Below, in pieces: positions 24,599 through 33,093 of a stretch of 45,059 nucleotides of DNA. The translations under genes and the position numbers were made by a program. This DNA is from a bacterium UBA2214 (GTDB taxonomy: Bacteria; Zhuqueibacterota; Zhuqueibacteria; Residuimicrobiales; Residuimicrobiaceae): positions 19,513 to 64,571 of the forward strand of contig DCUM01000090.1 in the NCBI GenBank assembly GCA_002327255.1. Direction: 5' to 3'. Position 1 is the stretch's first letter. Every line of letters starts with the position of its first letter. The notes beneath the pieces are model-generated. The model was not told the origin of the DNA. It was given only the letters and a program-made list of their open reading frames with translations, and ran no database searches.

Positions 24599-25963
24599 TC
24601 AATCCGGTTGCAGGCCGTATTTTTTAATCTTGTCGTAGAGGGTTTTGCGGTCAATGCCGAGCGCTTTTGCGCTCTGACTGATGTTCCAGTTCACTTTTTT
24701 CAGGACCTGGTGTATGTGTTTTTTCTCCAAACCGGCGAGTGATTCGATCTTGGCGACGCCGCTTCCCTCCTCCAGATTATGGAGGTGTTGCAGGTTCGGG
24801 GGAAGACTGGAAACGGTGATTTGATGGCCTTCTTCGATCACCGTGGCGCGTTCTATGACATTCTCCAGTTCGCGCACATTTCCGGGCCAATCATGTGCGT
24901 TGAATATCGCCGCCGCTTCCGCGGAAAGGTTTTCGATGGGTTTGTGGGGCCGGCGTTGGTTATGTTTGGTGATGAAAAAGTCCGTCAAAATGGGAATGTC
25001 CTGGCGCCGTTCCCGCAGAGGCGGCAGGTGGATGGGAATGACGCTGAGACGGTAATAGAGATCCTCACGGAACCGGCCATTTTCGACGGCGGCCGAAAGA
25101 TCGAGGTTGGTGGCGGCGATCACCCGCGCATCGACGGGAATGATCTGGGTGGCACCGATGCGGCGAATCTGTTTTTCCTGAATGGCGCGCAATATCTTGG
25201 CCTGGACGCTGAGCGATATATTGCCTATTTCATCGAAAAAGAAGGTGCCTCCGTGTGCCAACTCAAAGGCGCCATGTTTGGTGGCTGTAGCGCCGGTGAA
25301 GGAGCCTTTCACATGCCCGAACAGTTCACTCTCGAAGAGCGATTCCACCAGGGAGCCGCAGTCCATGGCGATGAAGGCCCTGTTTTTGCGTTTGCTGTGG
25401 GAATGAATCGCTTTGGCGACCAGTTCCTTACCGGTGCCGCTTTCACCCTGAATGAGTACGGTGCTGTCGCTGGGCGCCACTTTGAGAATCATCGCAAAGA
25501 GTTCCTGCATGCCAGGGCTCGCACCGATCAAGCGGACGATTTGTCCGCCATGCTCAAAGGTGAAGTTGTGATCGGCCTGTGGACCGAGATGTCCTCTCTT
25601 TTTCAAGAGACGGCTGACGGTTTCCAGCATTTGGTCCGCTTCGAACGGTTTGGCGATGTAATCCTGCGCTCCGGTTTTCATGGCTTCAACCGCCATTTCG
25701 ATGCTGGCATATCCGGTCATCATGACAATGTCTATGGAGGGTGCAACGCGACGAAGTTTTTCGATGAGTTCGATCCCCGTCATACCGGGCATGCGGAAAT
25801 CGACGATGGCGATATCGAACGCCTCGCTGCGAGCCCAGCGCAGGCCTTCTTCGGGAAACGCCGAGGAGCTGACATCGTAACCCGCCATTTCCAGCAGCCG
25901 TTTACAGCCTTCGCGGAGAAGGTCTTCATCGTCGATGAGTAATATTTTTGTTTTTGGCGCCAT
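24599..25963 (-). CDS. Sigma-54-dependent response regulator (NtrC family)
   Basis: A 454-residue transcription activator. The receiver at 1-120 has D11-D12 and D55, with K in AKPF. The AAA+ domain has Walker A GESGTGKE, the sigma-54 contact loop as GSFTGA rather than the usual GAFTGA, Walker B-like FFFDEIGN, and the sensor region [11 protein letters not shown]. The C-terminal Fis-type helix-turn-helix is SQSAKALGIDRKTLYDKIK. It lies upstream of the set 2 hydrogenase operon and downstream of another receiver protein, 61 bases away. It could be the output of the H-cluster kinase pathway; no cognate kinase is directly adjacent. Confidence 0.95.
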   Translation of the reverse strand: MAPKTKILLIDDEDLLREGCKRLLEMAGYDVSSSAFPEEGLRWARSEAFDIAIVDFRMPGMTGIELIEKLRRVAPSIDIVMMTGYASIEMAVEAMKTGAQDYIAKPFEADQMLETVSRLLKKRGHLGPQADHNFTFEHGGQIVRLIGASPGMQELFAMILKVAPSDSTVLIQGESGTGKELVAKAIHSHSKRKNRAFIAMDCGSLVESLFESELFGHVKGSFTGATATKHGAFELAHGGTFFFDEIGNISLSVQAKILRAIQEKQIRRIGATQIIPVDARVIAATNLDLSAAVENGRFREDLYYRLSVIPIHLPPLRERRQDIPILTDFFITKHNQRRPHKPIENLSAEAAAIFNAHDWPGNVRELENVIERATVIEEGHQITVSSLPPNLQHLHNLEEGSGVAKIESLAGLEKKHIHQVLKKVNWNISQSAKALGIDRKTLYDKIKKYGLQPD

Positions 25964-26024
25964 GCTGCGAAAAATAGTCCGGAAACTCCCGAGCTTTATG
26001 ATTTAAATGATTCCCTTTGCGCGC

Positions 26025-27050
26025 TCACCTTGAAGCTAACAATGAAACAGCTGTCTGGTCATCCGTTGCCTCGATTTTCAATTGAATCCCGGCGCTGCGC
26101 AGCATGGTGCCCGCCCAACACAGCTGCTTGTCGGGGAAATCCTCTGCGGCAATTTCCTCGGTCAGTGCGCTTTGCGCCGCGGCAGGGAGTGGTGCATCGA
26201 TGAGGATTTGCAGGGCCGGCGATTGCCCCGGTTTTTTATCCTCACAAAACAGGATTTGGCGCTGCGTATCGAGCTGCGTTATCGCATAGAGGCAGATCAT
26301 CTGCAATGCCAGAGAGACCGGAGCGAGGGGAAACGAATGGGGCGTGGTATCATCGGCCACCCGGCAGAGCAGACGGGCGGGCCGCTCTGAGAGCATCTCC
26401 ACCATGACCAGAGTCGTTTCGGCGAGCTCTTTGAGCGTGCAGGTTTGCGCGGCGAGCGCGTCATGCCCCGCCACGAGTGCTTCGTCCACCAGATGCGCTT
26501 GCTCTCCACCCCCGGCGCCGCCTCCCATCGGCTCTCTCGCCGGCCTGCGCCATTTCGCTCCGGACAGCAAGGCCGTGGCGATGCCCAGGTGCAGGTAGGA
26601 ATGGGTCTGTTTGAGAAATTGCGTCAATATTTGCGTCGTGTTGCGCGTCTCCTGGCATTGATGACGCAGCCGATGCATCTCGATGATGTGATGAATGGTC
26701 TGTGACAGTTTTTCGGGCGGAAAAGGCTTGATGATGTAGTCATAGGCGCCCTGACTGATGCAGCGCACGGCATCCTCGATGCTGGCAAAAGCGGTCATCA
26801 TGATGACCGCCATGTCGGGGCAATGGTGTTTGACATGGGAGAGCAGGGTGATGCCATCCATGCCAGGCATGCGGATATCAAAGACGCCGACATCGATAGG
26901 TTCGGTCTTGCAGATTTGCAGAGCCTCCTCGCCACTGGCGGCGGTTACGACTCCGAAGCCCTCCAGCTCCAGCCACTGGCGCAGCGAATCGCGGATGATG
27001 GCTTCGTCATCGACCAGGAGGATGATATCCTCCAGCGGATTATTGATCAT
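26025..27050 (-). CDS. Response regulator receiver with degenerate kinase-like C-terminus
   Basis: A 341-residue protein. The receiver at 1-130 is canonical: D14-D15, D58 in VFDIRMPG, MMTAFAS, and K in IKPF. The rest is not a recognisable output domain. After a helical linker there is a glycine-rich patch (GGGAGGGE near 186) and a region whose pattern recalls a histidine-kinase dimerisation plus ATPase domain without the phosphoacceptor His or clear N/G boxes. It lies between the sigma-54 activator and the FGGY kinase gene. It may be a partner-binding or pseudo-kinase output. Confidence 0.8.
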   Translation of the reverse strand: MINNPLEDIILLVDDEAIIRDSLRQWLELEGFGVVTAASGEEALQICKTEPIDVGVFDIRMPGMDGITLLSHVKHHCPDMAVIMMTAFASIEDAVRCISQGAYDYIIKPFPPEKLSQTIHHIIEMHRLRHQCQETRNTTQILTQFLKQTHSYLHLGIATALLSGAKWRRPAREPMGGGAGGGEQAHLVDEALVAGHDALAAQTCTLKELAETTLVMVEMLSERPARLLCRVADDTTPHSFPLAPVSLALQMICLYAITQLDTQRQILFCEDKKPGQSPALQILIDAPLPAAAQSALTEEIAAEDFPDKQLCWAGTMLRSAGIQLKIEATDDQTAVSLLASR

Positions 27051-27134
27051 TCCGGTACCTCGACAGATGGTTTGACGTGCAGCGCTCTCCGTCGCGCAGC
27101 ATTCGGTTTTTGGGAAGTGACACCGTCGCGCGCC

Positions 27135-28712
27135 TTAAATAGCAGCATTCATGCGAGCGTGCCAACGCTTGTTTTGCTTGTAGAGGAGCTGAAACTCCCT
27201 GAACAAGCGGTCATAGAGTCCTCTGAGTTTCGGATTGGGCAGAAAGCTGTTCTTGATTTGGATATGATTTCTTATGGCTGCGAAGGAGTCGACATAACCC
27301 AAGGCCCAGCTGGCGAGCATGGCTGAGCCCCGCGCGTTGGCTTGTTGCGGGTCGGCCACCTGATTGATTTGGCGATTGGTGATGTCGGCGATGATCTGGC
27401 ACCAGATATCGCTTTTGGCGCCTCCGCCGATGATACTCAGCTGTTCGACGGGCGCATAGAGATTTTCCACGGTCTGCAAGGCCCAGCGCAGGTTAAAAGC
27501 GACGCCTTCCAGTACGGCGCGCATGATGTGCTCGCGGCCGTGATGAAGGCTGAGATTGAAGAGACCGGCGCGCACATAACGGTCGTCGAGTGGACTGCGT
27601 TCTCCGAGCATCCAGGGGGCGAACATCAGGCCAGCGCTGCCGGGCGGCGCCTGTTCGGCGAGACGGTCCAGCACGGCATAGAGATTGGGGTCTTTGGCTT
27701 CCTGCTTGAGTAATTCGGTGTGATAGAGGATTTTGTTTTTCATCCATTCCAGGCAGATACCCAGCGTCTCCTGATGCGCGAGGCAGAGGTAATATTTTTC
27801 AGGATAGGTGCTGCCGATGCAGCCGGTATAGTGTATCAAATCGATCTTGCGTTTGCGAAAATGGCCGGCGACACCGCCGCTGGTGCCAAGGCGGATGTAC
27901 AATTCCCCCTCTTCGAGGGCGCCCGATCCTACTGCAGCGGCACTGATATCTCCGGCGCCATTGATGATGGGGATGCCCGCCGCCAGTCCCATCTCCGCAG
28001 CGGCGGCAGGCGTCAGACGGCCGACGACGCTGTGGCTCTCGCGCACTTCCGGGAGGTAATCCGGTGTGATGCCGGCCAGGGCGCAAAGTTCCTCATCCCA
28101 CTGGTAGCGGTTATGGCGTGTATCGAGCAGCCACCAGACCACAGCCATGTCGATCGATTTCACCCATTGCCCCGTGAGCTGGTAGACGACAAAGTCCTTG
28201 GCATCGAGGAATTTATGGATGTTCTGAAAAATTGTGGGTTGATGGTGGGCGAGCCAGAGGATTTTGCCGATGGGATCCTTACCGGTATGGCCGGGCGCTC
28301 CACCGGTGATGCGTAAAAATTTTTGCAGTCGCAGGGGATTATATCCCATCACCCGGGGCGGGATCCATAATTTCTTCATGATGATATCAGCGGCGCGGGT
28401 ATCCAGCCAGGTGATGGCGGGTATGACCGGCGTGCCCTGGCGATCGATGGCGACACAGGTCTGCATCTGACAGGCGAAGGTGATTCCCTCGACCTGATCG
28501 CTTTTCACCCGGGTGTCGCGCAGCACGGCACGGGTTGTCGCATAGACGGCGCGGACCCAGTCATGGGGATCCTGTTCGGCGTAGCCGGGTTGCGGATGAT
28601 AGAGGGGGTATTCCTGCTGTGCCTGACCGGCTATGCGTCCGGTGGTTGTGAAAAGCACGGCCTTGTTGGAGCTGGTCCCCATATCGTGTGTCAGAATGTA
28701 CTTTTCACCCAT
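27135..28712 (-). CDS. FGGY-family carbohydrate kinase (xylulokinase-like)
   Basis: A 525-residue cytoplasmic sugar kinase. The N-terminal ATPase motif is HDMGTSSNKAVLF (near 9-21). The substrate-side loop ITWLDTRAAD is near 102, the phosphate-2 segment RLGTSGGVAGHF near 273, and the adenosine segment IIGGGAKSDIWCQIIAD near 430. The layout matches xylulokinase more than glycerol kinase, but the exact sugar cannot be read from sequence. It is 57 bases after the transglutaminase gene and has no sugar transporter or isomerase beside it. Confidence 0.88.
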   Translation of the reverse strand: MGEKYILTHDMGTSSNKAVLFTTTGRIAGQAQQEYPLYHPQPGYAEQDPHDWVRAVYATTRAVLRDTRVKSDQVEGITFACQMQTCVAIDRQGTPVIPAITWLDTRAADIIMKKLWIPPRVMGYNPLRLQKFLRITGGAPGHTGKDPIGKILWLAHHQPTIFQNIHKFLDAKDFVVYQLTGQWVKSIDMAVVWWLLDTRHNRYQWDEELCALAGITPDYLPEVRESHSVVGRLTPAAAAEMGLAAGIPIINGAGDISAAAVGSGALEEGELYIRLGTSGGVAGHFRKRKIDLIHYTGCIGSTYPEKYYLCLAHQETLGICLEWMKNKILYHTELLKQEAKDPNLYAVLDRLAEQAPPGSAGLMFAPWMLGERSPLDDRYVRAGLFNLSLHHGREHIMRAVLEGVAFNLRWALQTVENLYAPVEQLSIIGGGAKSDIWCQIIADITNRQINQVADPQQANARGSAMLASWALGYVDSFAAIRNHIQIKNSFLPNPKLRGLYDRLFREFQLLYKQNKRWHARMNAAI

Positions 28713-28769
28713 GGCCTGTTTTCTCGCTGGCAGGTTGGTCGCATACGCTGTCCCCGGCGGTTGAACGAA

Positions 28770-30482
28770 TCATTCGGAAGTAGCCATGCCGATGATGCGA
28801 TAATTGAACTCGTAGCTGAGGCTTCTGCTCCAGGTTTCATCGAACAAGGTTTTATAACGCGTTCCATCTTCCGGGCCTACGGGTTTACCGTAGGTAAAAA
28901 ACCAGTTAATGATCGGGCTGCCCGTGAATCCGAGTGCAATCCAATAGCGGCCTTCGGGTAACAGCGGGGCATCGGCGGCGAAGGTGAAATCGAACCAGTC
29001 ATATCCCGGAGCATATTTCATCTGCGCGACGGGGAGGTAGTCACTGGTGGCCACATACTCCCCCGGTTTGCCGTGGCCATCATCCCTGAAAATTTCAACC
29101 CAGAGTTGTCCATCACCGCCGAATTTATGGAGGACCAAACCGACTTTGGCGAGCTTGACGGGATTTTTGAGAATGAAAGTCTGGGCATATTGATTGCCCT
29201 GGGTGGTGACATACTCGGAGGTCTCGACCATGAAATTCTTGCGCATCTCCATCTGGCCGCTCTCCAGTTTCTGGGCCGGGCCGCGGGTTGTGCCAAAGTC
29301 AATATTTTGCGGGAACTCGAGATTGCCCTGGCTGTAGGGTTCGCTGAAAGCCATCTGGCGCAGACTGCGGCTGGCGAGCGGCTTTTGTGGTGCCGGCGCT
29401 TGCGGGAGCGGCGGCGCAGTGGGTTTGGTAAAAGAGGCCTCCACGGCCGGCAGGAACAGCATCTTGCGCGGACCGTAGTTCTGTTTTTCAGCGCGCAGGT
29501 CGACGCGGTCGGCGGCGAGGTTGGCGGTTATGATCTCTTCATACTGTGGCTGTCCCTGCACCCCCTGCTGCTGCGTCCAGCGAATGAGGCCGTCGTTGCA
29601 GGTCTCATCATTGTCCACCCCCACCTCAACGCGGATGAAGCGGTTGCTGACATAGAGAGCTGTTTGCTGGGGATCGAAAGGCACCCAGCCCAGATCGGGG
29701 AAAAAGACTTCAATCCAGGAGTGCCGGCCCTGGGCCATGCGCAGCGTCAGGGTGCCATTGCTCAGGCGCACATCATAGGGTTCCTTGAGTGTGATGCCGT
29801 TGACGATGCGGCTGGGAATGCCGGCCGCCCGCATCAGCGCCGCGGCGAGATGCGAATAATTTTGACAGTTGCCTTTGCCGCTGGACAACGAATAGAGGGC
29901 ATCATAGCTTTGCGGGACCAGGACATAGTGGAGATGGTCGACGACGAAAGTGAGGATTTTTTGCACGGCATCGAATTCGGTTTTGCTCTGCGCCGTCAAT
30001 TTTTTCGCCAGGGCGACGATGTCGGGATGGGTGGCCGCCACCTGCTTTGAACTGCCGAGATAGACTCTTTCATCTTCCTTGAGATCGCGCAGAGGAAATG
30101 GCGCCGTGGTCTTGAGAGACTGCAGGCCGGTGCGATTGCGGCTGACCATCTGGATGATCGACTCAACCGGACGCGATGGCCGATTCCAAGTGACGCGCAG
30201 AATTTTGTTGCCGCGGTCATCCGTGTTCTCCTCCCGCGTCGACGGCGGAACAGTAAAATCGATCTGGAAAGAAGAGATGGTCTGATTATAGGTCGGCGAA
30301 GAAAAAGTTTCCGGGATGACAAAGCTGAGGATGAGCTTTTGGGTGCCCGGTGCCGGTTCCACTTTTTGCACCATGCGGTAAATGATTTGTGACTCCTGGC
30401 CGCCATTGATCAAATAATTTTCGGCCGCACCGAGCGTGACAAGAGCCAATACAAAAAGCGCCATAAAATGCAGATGTTTCAT
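28770..30482 (-). CDS. Exported transglutaminase-like (cysteine protease fold) protein
   Basis: A 570-residue protein with a signal peptide (basic MKH, hydrophobic core to about residue 18, cleavage near GAA-EN). The transglutaminase-like core covers about 150-280 with the full triad: C206 (GKGNCQNYS), H254 (GRHSWIEV) and D270 (PFDPQQ). A proline-rich linker near 360-380 leads to a C-terminal beta-rich domain that could bind a ligand or partner. Such proteins cleave or crosslink peptides outside the cytoplasm; the substrate is unknown. A near-consensus promoter lies about 100 bases upstream (30584-30612). Confidence 0.88.
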   Translation of the reverse strand: MKHLHFMALFVLALVTLGAAENYLINGGQESQIIYRMVQKVEPAPGTQKLILSFVIPETFSSPTYNQTISSFQIDFTVPPSTREENTDDRGNKILRVTWNRPSRPVESIIQMVSRNRTGLQSLKTTAPFPLRDLKEDERVYLGSSKQVAATHPDIVALAKKLTAQSKTEFDAVQKILTFVVDHLHYVLVPQSYDALYSLSSGKGNCQNYSHLAAALMRAAGIPSRIVNGITLKEPYDVRLSNGTLTLRMAQGRHSWIEVFFPDLGWVPFDPQQTALYVSNRFIRVEVGVDNDETCNDGLIRWTQQQGVQGQPQYEEIITANLAADRVDLRAEKQNYGPRKMLFLPAVEASFTKPTAPPLPQAPAPQKPLASRSLRQMAFSEPYSQGNLEFPQNIDFGTTRGPAQKLESGQMEMRKNFMVETSEYVTTQGNQYAQTFILKNPVKLAKVGLVLHKFGGDGQLWVEIFRDDGHGKPGEYVATSDYLPVAQMKYAPGYDWFDFTFAADAPLLPEGRYWIALGFTGSPIINWFFTYGKPVGPEDGTRYKTLFDETWSRSLSYEFNYRIIGMATSE

Positions 30483-30583
30483 AGGGCTACCCCATACTTA
30501 AAATCCCGGCAACACCCATCCTGATGCTGAGCGACCAAAGCAAATTCCGAGGATGTTCACAGAGGTTTTTGCGAATATGGTTT

Positions 30584-30612
30584 AATATAGAGAGAAACAG
30601 GTACTTTGTCAA
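30584..30612 (-). promoter_or_regulatory. Near-consensus sigma-70 promoter for the transglutaminase gene
   Basis: On the minus strand TTGACA (30612-30607) and TATATT (30589-30584) are separated by exactly 17 bases. The predicted start near 30577 gives a leader of about 95 bases. The -35 hexamer lies within one arm of the inverted repeat at 30608-30659, so a protein bound there could block it. Confidence 0.75.
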
Positions 30613-30659
30613 CAGTAAATCGTCACCAGCACGATTTATCGCCAAGTTCTACTGTTGAC
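30608..30659. promoter_or_regulatory. Nested inverted repeats, candidate operator or activator site
   Basis: Outer arms GTCAACAGTA (30608-30617) and TACTGTTGAC (30650-30659) are perfect over 10 bases. Inner arms AAATCGT (30617-30623) and ACGATTT (30631-30637) are perfect over 7. The outer arms lie about 230-280 bases before the sigma-54 promoter, a usual range for enhancer sites. The left arm also covers the -35 of the leftward promoter. Confidence 0.6.
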
Positions 30660-30828
30660 TTATAAATCAATTTATTTTCTTTAAAACGATTTGAATGTTG
30701 ATTTATTATACACTCATATTGTATTGTTATTTATAATATTATATTTTTACCGATTCTGGGACGTTTTTTTATGTTAATTTATTCATCACGCCGATACTTT
30801 TTTGCTTATTTATTAATCATTGTGTAGG

Positions 30829-30845
30829 ACAGTCTATTTAACTGT
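30829..30845. promoter_or_regulatory. ACAGT-N7-ACTGT inverted repeat upstream of the sigma-54 promoter
   Basis: A perfect 5-base inverted repeat with 7-base spacing, about 45-60 bases before the -24 element. The half-site matches the core of the larger repeat at 30608-30659. It is short, so chance cannot be excluded. Confidence 0.4.
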
Positions 30846-30886
30846 ATATCTTTATGTTAGAGTGTTGATACCTCAAAATGACGTTT

Positions 30887-30903
30887 TTGGCACACAAATT
30901 GCT
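30887..30903 (+). promoter_or_regulatory. Sigma-54 (RpoN) promoter of the GcvH-like/NrfD operon
   Basis: TTGGCAC at 30887-30893 and TTGCT at 30899-30903 put the invariant GG (30889-30890) and GC (30901-30902) exactly 10 bases apart, close to the TGGCACG-N4-TTGCW consensus. The predicted start is near 30914, about 40 bases before the first ATG. The same operon encodes an NtrC-type activator (37426-38772), the expected partner of this promoter class. Confidence 0.85.
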
Positions 30904-30954
30904 CTTGGAAGGTCAAAGATAACAATTCGTTTTTTTCATTAAAGGAGAAATACA

Positions 30955-31566
30955 ATGGTCGTCGTCATCATGGTTTCGATGTTTCTGATCTTTATCGGGA
31001 TCAGTTACTTGCAGGAACGTGCCGCCAAACGGCGTGTGCAGGTTCCCGTGGTTCGTCCCGTTGGGGCAGACGGGGAAGCCGGTGTCTACCTTCATCCCAG
31101 TCACTCTTTTGCGCGCATCGTTTCCGAGACCGAGGTGGAAGTCGGCATGGACGATTTCGCCAGGCAGGCCTTCGGCTGGTTTGACGAGATCACACTGCCC
31201 CAGGCCGGAAGCATCGTGCATCAGGGCGAAACCGCCTGGAGAGGCCGTGTCGCTGAACGCACTGTATCGCAGAGAATCCCGGTGGACGGAGAAATCACGG
31301 CCGTGAATGAGCAGCGCCAGGGGGCCTGGCTTCTCAAGATCAAGCCCGTCCGTTTGCAGGAGAATCTCTCCAATTTGATCCAGGGCGCCTCGGTTTCGCA
31401 ATGGCTCAAAATGGCCCGGGCTAAATTCCTGATGGAGCATTCGGGAACCCTGCTCCCCGCCATGCAGGATGGTGGCGAATTGGTTAAAGGCTTTGCCCGT
31501 CATCTCACCGATGAACAATGGAGAGAATTTTGTCAGGAATTCTTCAATTGTGACGATACAAAATAA
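30955..31566 (+). CDS. Membrane-anchored GcvH-like protein 1 (no lipoyl lysine)
   Basis: A 203-residue protein. One transmembrane helix (about 1-19) is followed by basic residues (ERAAKRR), so the body is predicted to face the cytoplasm. Residues about 45-130 follow the glycine-cleavage H protein pattern: VEVGMDDFA, ITLPQAGSIVHQGE, then RIPVDGEITAVNEQ. The lipoyl-lysine hairpin (ESVKA in true GcvH) reads RVAERTV, with no lysine. A C-terminal helical part contains MQDGG. The ATG at 30955 has AAAGGAG 7 bases upstream. It is the first gene after the sigma-54 promoter. It is not expected to carry lipoate; its function is unknown. Confidence 0.8.
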   Translation: MVVVIMVSMFLIFIGISYLQERAAKRRVQVPVVRPVGADGEAGVYLHPSHSFARIVSETEVEVGMDDFARQAFGWFDEITLPQAGSIVHQGETAWRGRVAERTVSQRIPVDGEITAVNEQRQGAWLLKIKPVRLQENLSNLIQGASVSQWLKMARAKFLMEHSGTLLPAMQDGGELVKGFARHLTDEQWREFCQEFFNCDDTK

Positions 31567-31588
31567 CCGACAGGAAAGGTATGGAATC

Positions 31589-32287
31589 ATGACCGCTCTA
31601 CTTCTCATCGCTATGGTATTGGCCTTCCTATTGGCCGACTATGTCGTTCAGCTTCGTCAGGCTAAAGTCGCTGTTCCGGTCAGCGCCGCAAAACCGCTTC
31701 CCCTGTTCTCCAGGATCGAGGATCTCCTGCCCAAGGGAATCTTTGCAGCACCTGGTCATCTTTGGAGCGCCGTACAGTCCAACGGGACGGTGCGCATGGG
31801 CGTCAGCCGTTTGATTCTCAATGCCCTGAACAGCGTCAGTGAAGTGATTCTTCCAGAACCGGGGAAACAGGTGCAAAAAGGGGATGCGCTGTTTACGGTA
31901 CGCTGGGGCGGCCGCAGTGCGACGTTCCGCGCCCCGGTCAGTGGCCGCATTGCCGCGGTCAACACCGAGTTGCTGGCTCATCCCCTGCACCTGTCGGGCG
32001 ACACCCATGTTTCCTGGGCCATCCTGCTGCAACCCGATAATCTCAGTGCGTCAGTGAAAGCCATGCGCATCGGTGAAGAAGCCTATCAACTGCTGCGTCA
32101 TGAAGTCAATCGTCTGCGTGATTTTTTTGCGCAATTCCCGGCACATCCGGCCATGGTCTCCGCCCAGCAGGATGGCGGTCTCCCGCTTGCCGGCGCGCTG
32201 CAAAACCTGCCGGAGGAAATTTGGAATAAATTCGTTCAGGAATTCATCGAAACACCCCACGCCGGAAATCAGGAGATCAACGGATGA
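31589..32287 (+). CDS. Membrane-anchored GcvH-like protein 2 (no lipoyl lysine)
   Basis: A 232-residue protein beginning at the ATG at 31589, where the hydrophobic anchor TALLLIAMVLAFLLADYVV starts. Basic residues after it (QLRQAK) predict a cytoplasmic body. The H-protein-like region is about residues 57-165: RMGVSRLILNAL, VILPEPGKQVQKGDALF, then RAPVSGRIAAVN. The hairpin reads WGGRSATF where the lipoyl lysine should be. The C-terminus has the QQDGG motif in a helical segment shared with the other two GcvH-like proteins. It is 22 bases after the first and overlaps the ferredoxin gene by ATGA. Confidence 0.8.
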   Translation: MTALLLIAMVLAFLLADYVVQLRQAKVAVPVSAAKPLPLFSRIEDLLPKGIFAAPGHLWSAVQSNGTVRMGVSRLILNALNSVSEVILPEPGKQVQKGDALFTVRWGGRSATFRAPVSGRIAAVNTELLAHPLHLSGDTHVSWAILLQPDNLSASVKAMRIGEEAYQLLRHEVNRLRDFFAQFPAHPAMVSAQQDGGLPLAGALQNLPEEIWNKFVQEFIETPHAGNQEING

Positions 32288-33027
32288 CGAAATCTGCCAT
32301 ATTGACGGATCTCACCCAATGCATAGGCTGTGAAGCCTGTGCATTGGCATGCAAAGAGATTAACGAATTGCCAAAGGATACCCCGTTGCATTTGTTGACC
32401 GCCTCCACCTGGAGTGCCGTGGAGCATCGCAATGGCGTCAATATTCGCCGCCAATGCATGCATTGCGAAGAGCCCGCCTGTGTCTCTGCGTGTCCGGTCG
32501 CAGCACTGGAAAAGACCGCTTCGGGCGCTGTCATCTACGACGCGGGCAAATGCATGGGATGCCGCTATTGTATGGTGGCGTGTCCTTTCGCGGTGCCCAA
32601 GTACGAGTGGGACAAGTCGATTCCCACCATTCAAAAATGTATCCTCTGTTATGAAACAGCGCTCTCCAGGGGTGCGGAGCCGGCGTGCACCAGCGCTTGT
32701 CCGACGGGTGCGACGATCTTTGGCGAGCGGGATGCGCTGATTCGTGAGGCGCAAAACCGCATCGCTGCGCATCCGGATGCCTATGTCAACCATATCTACG
32801 GACTCAGGGAGGCCGGCGGCACCTCGGTGTTGTATCTTTCGGCCGTACCCTTCGCCGAACTGGGTTTTCCCGCCAATATCATGGAAGATGCCTATCCCAA
32901 ACTGACCTGGAAGGTGCTTTCCAAGATACCCAATATCGTATCGACGGGGGGGGTGTTGTTGCTGGGCATCTGGTGGATCATCAACCGCCGCATCAAATTG
33001 CAGGATGACCATCCCTCGTCTGTTTGA
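32284..33027 (+). CDS. Four-cluster [4Fe-4S] ferredoxin subunit (HybA/DmsB type) with C-terminal anchor
   Basis: A 247-residue electron-transfer subunit. Cysteine motifs for four [4Fe-4S] clusters are in the usual interleaved order: CIGCEACALAC, CMHCEEPACVSACP, CMGCRYCMVACP and CILC with CTSACP. A hydrophobic segment near 218-235 (IVSTGGVLLLGIWWII) is a C-terminal anchor, as in HybA. There is no Tat or Sec signal, so the clusters should be cytoplasmic, unlike classical HybA. It is translationally coupled to the second GcvH-like gene (ATGA overlap) and precedes the NrfD-type gene. It probably passes electrons to or from the NrfD subunit. Confidence 0.92.
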   Translation: MTKSAILTDLTQCIGCEACALACKEINELPKDTPLHLLTASTWSAVEHRNGVNIRRQCMHCEEPACVSACPVAALEKTASGAVIYDAGKCMGCRYCMVACPFAVPKYEWDKSIPTIQKCILCYETALSRGAEPACTSACPTGATIFGERDALIREAQNRIAAHPDAYVNHIYGLREAGGTSVLYLSAVPFAELGFPANIMEDAYPKLTWKVLSKIPNIVSTGGVLLLGIWWIINRRIKLQDDHPSSV

Positions 33028-33093
33028 GTCGTGAAATGGGTGTCCTATCAATACTGGAAAGGTTTATCCGTTGAACACTACACAGAGGTCATC

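Larger units (their letters stand above)
30483..30954. other. Divergent AT-rich regulatory region
   Basis: 472 bases without a credible gene, between the leftward transglutaminase and the rightward GcvH-like operon. It contains a sigma-70 promoter to the left, a sigma-54 promoter to the right, and three inverted-repeat elements that share ACAGT/ACTGT half-sites. These are listed separately. Confidence 0.8.
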
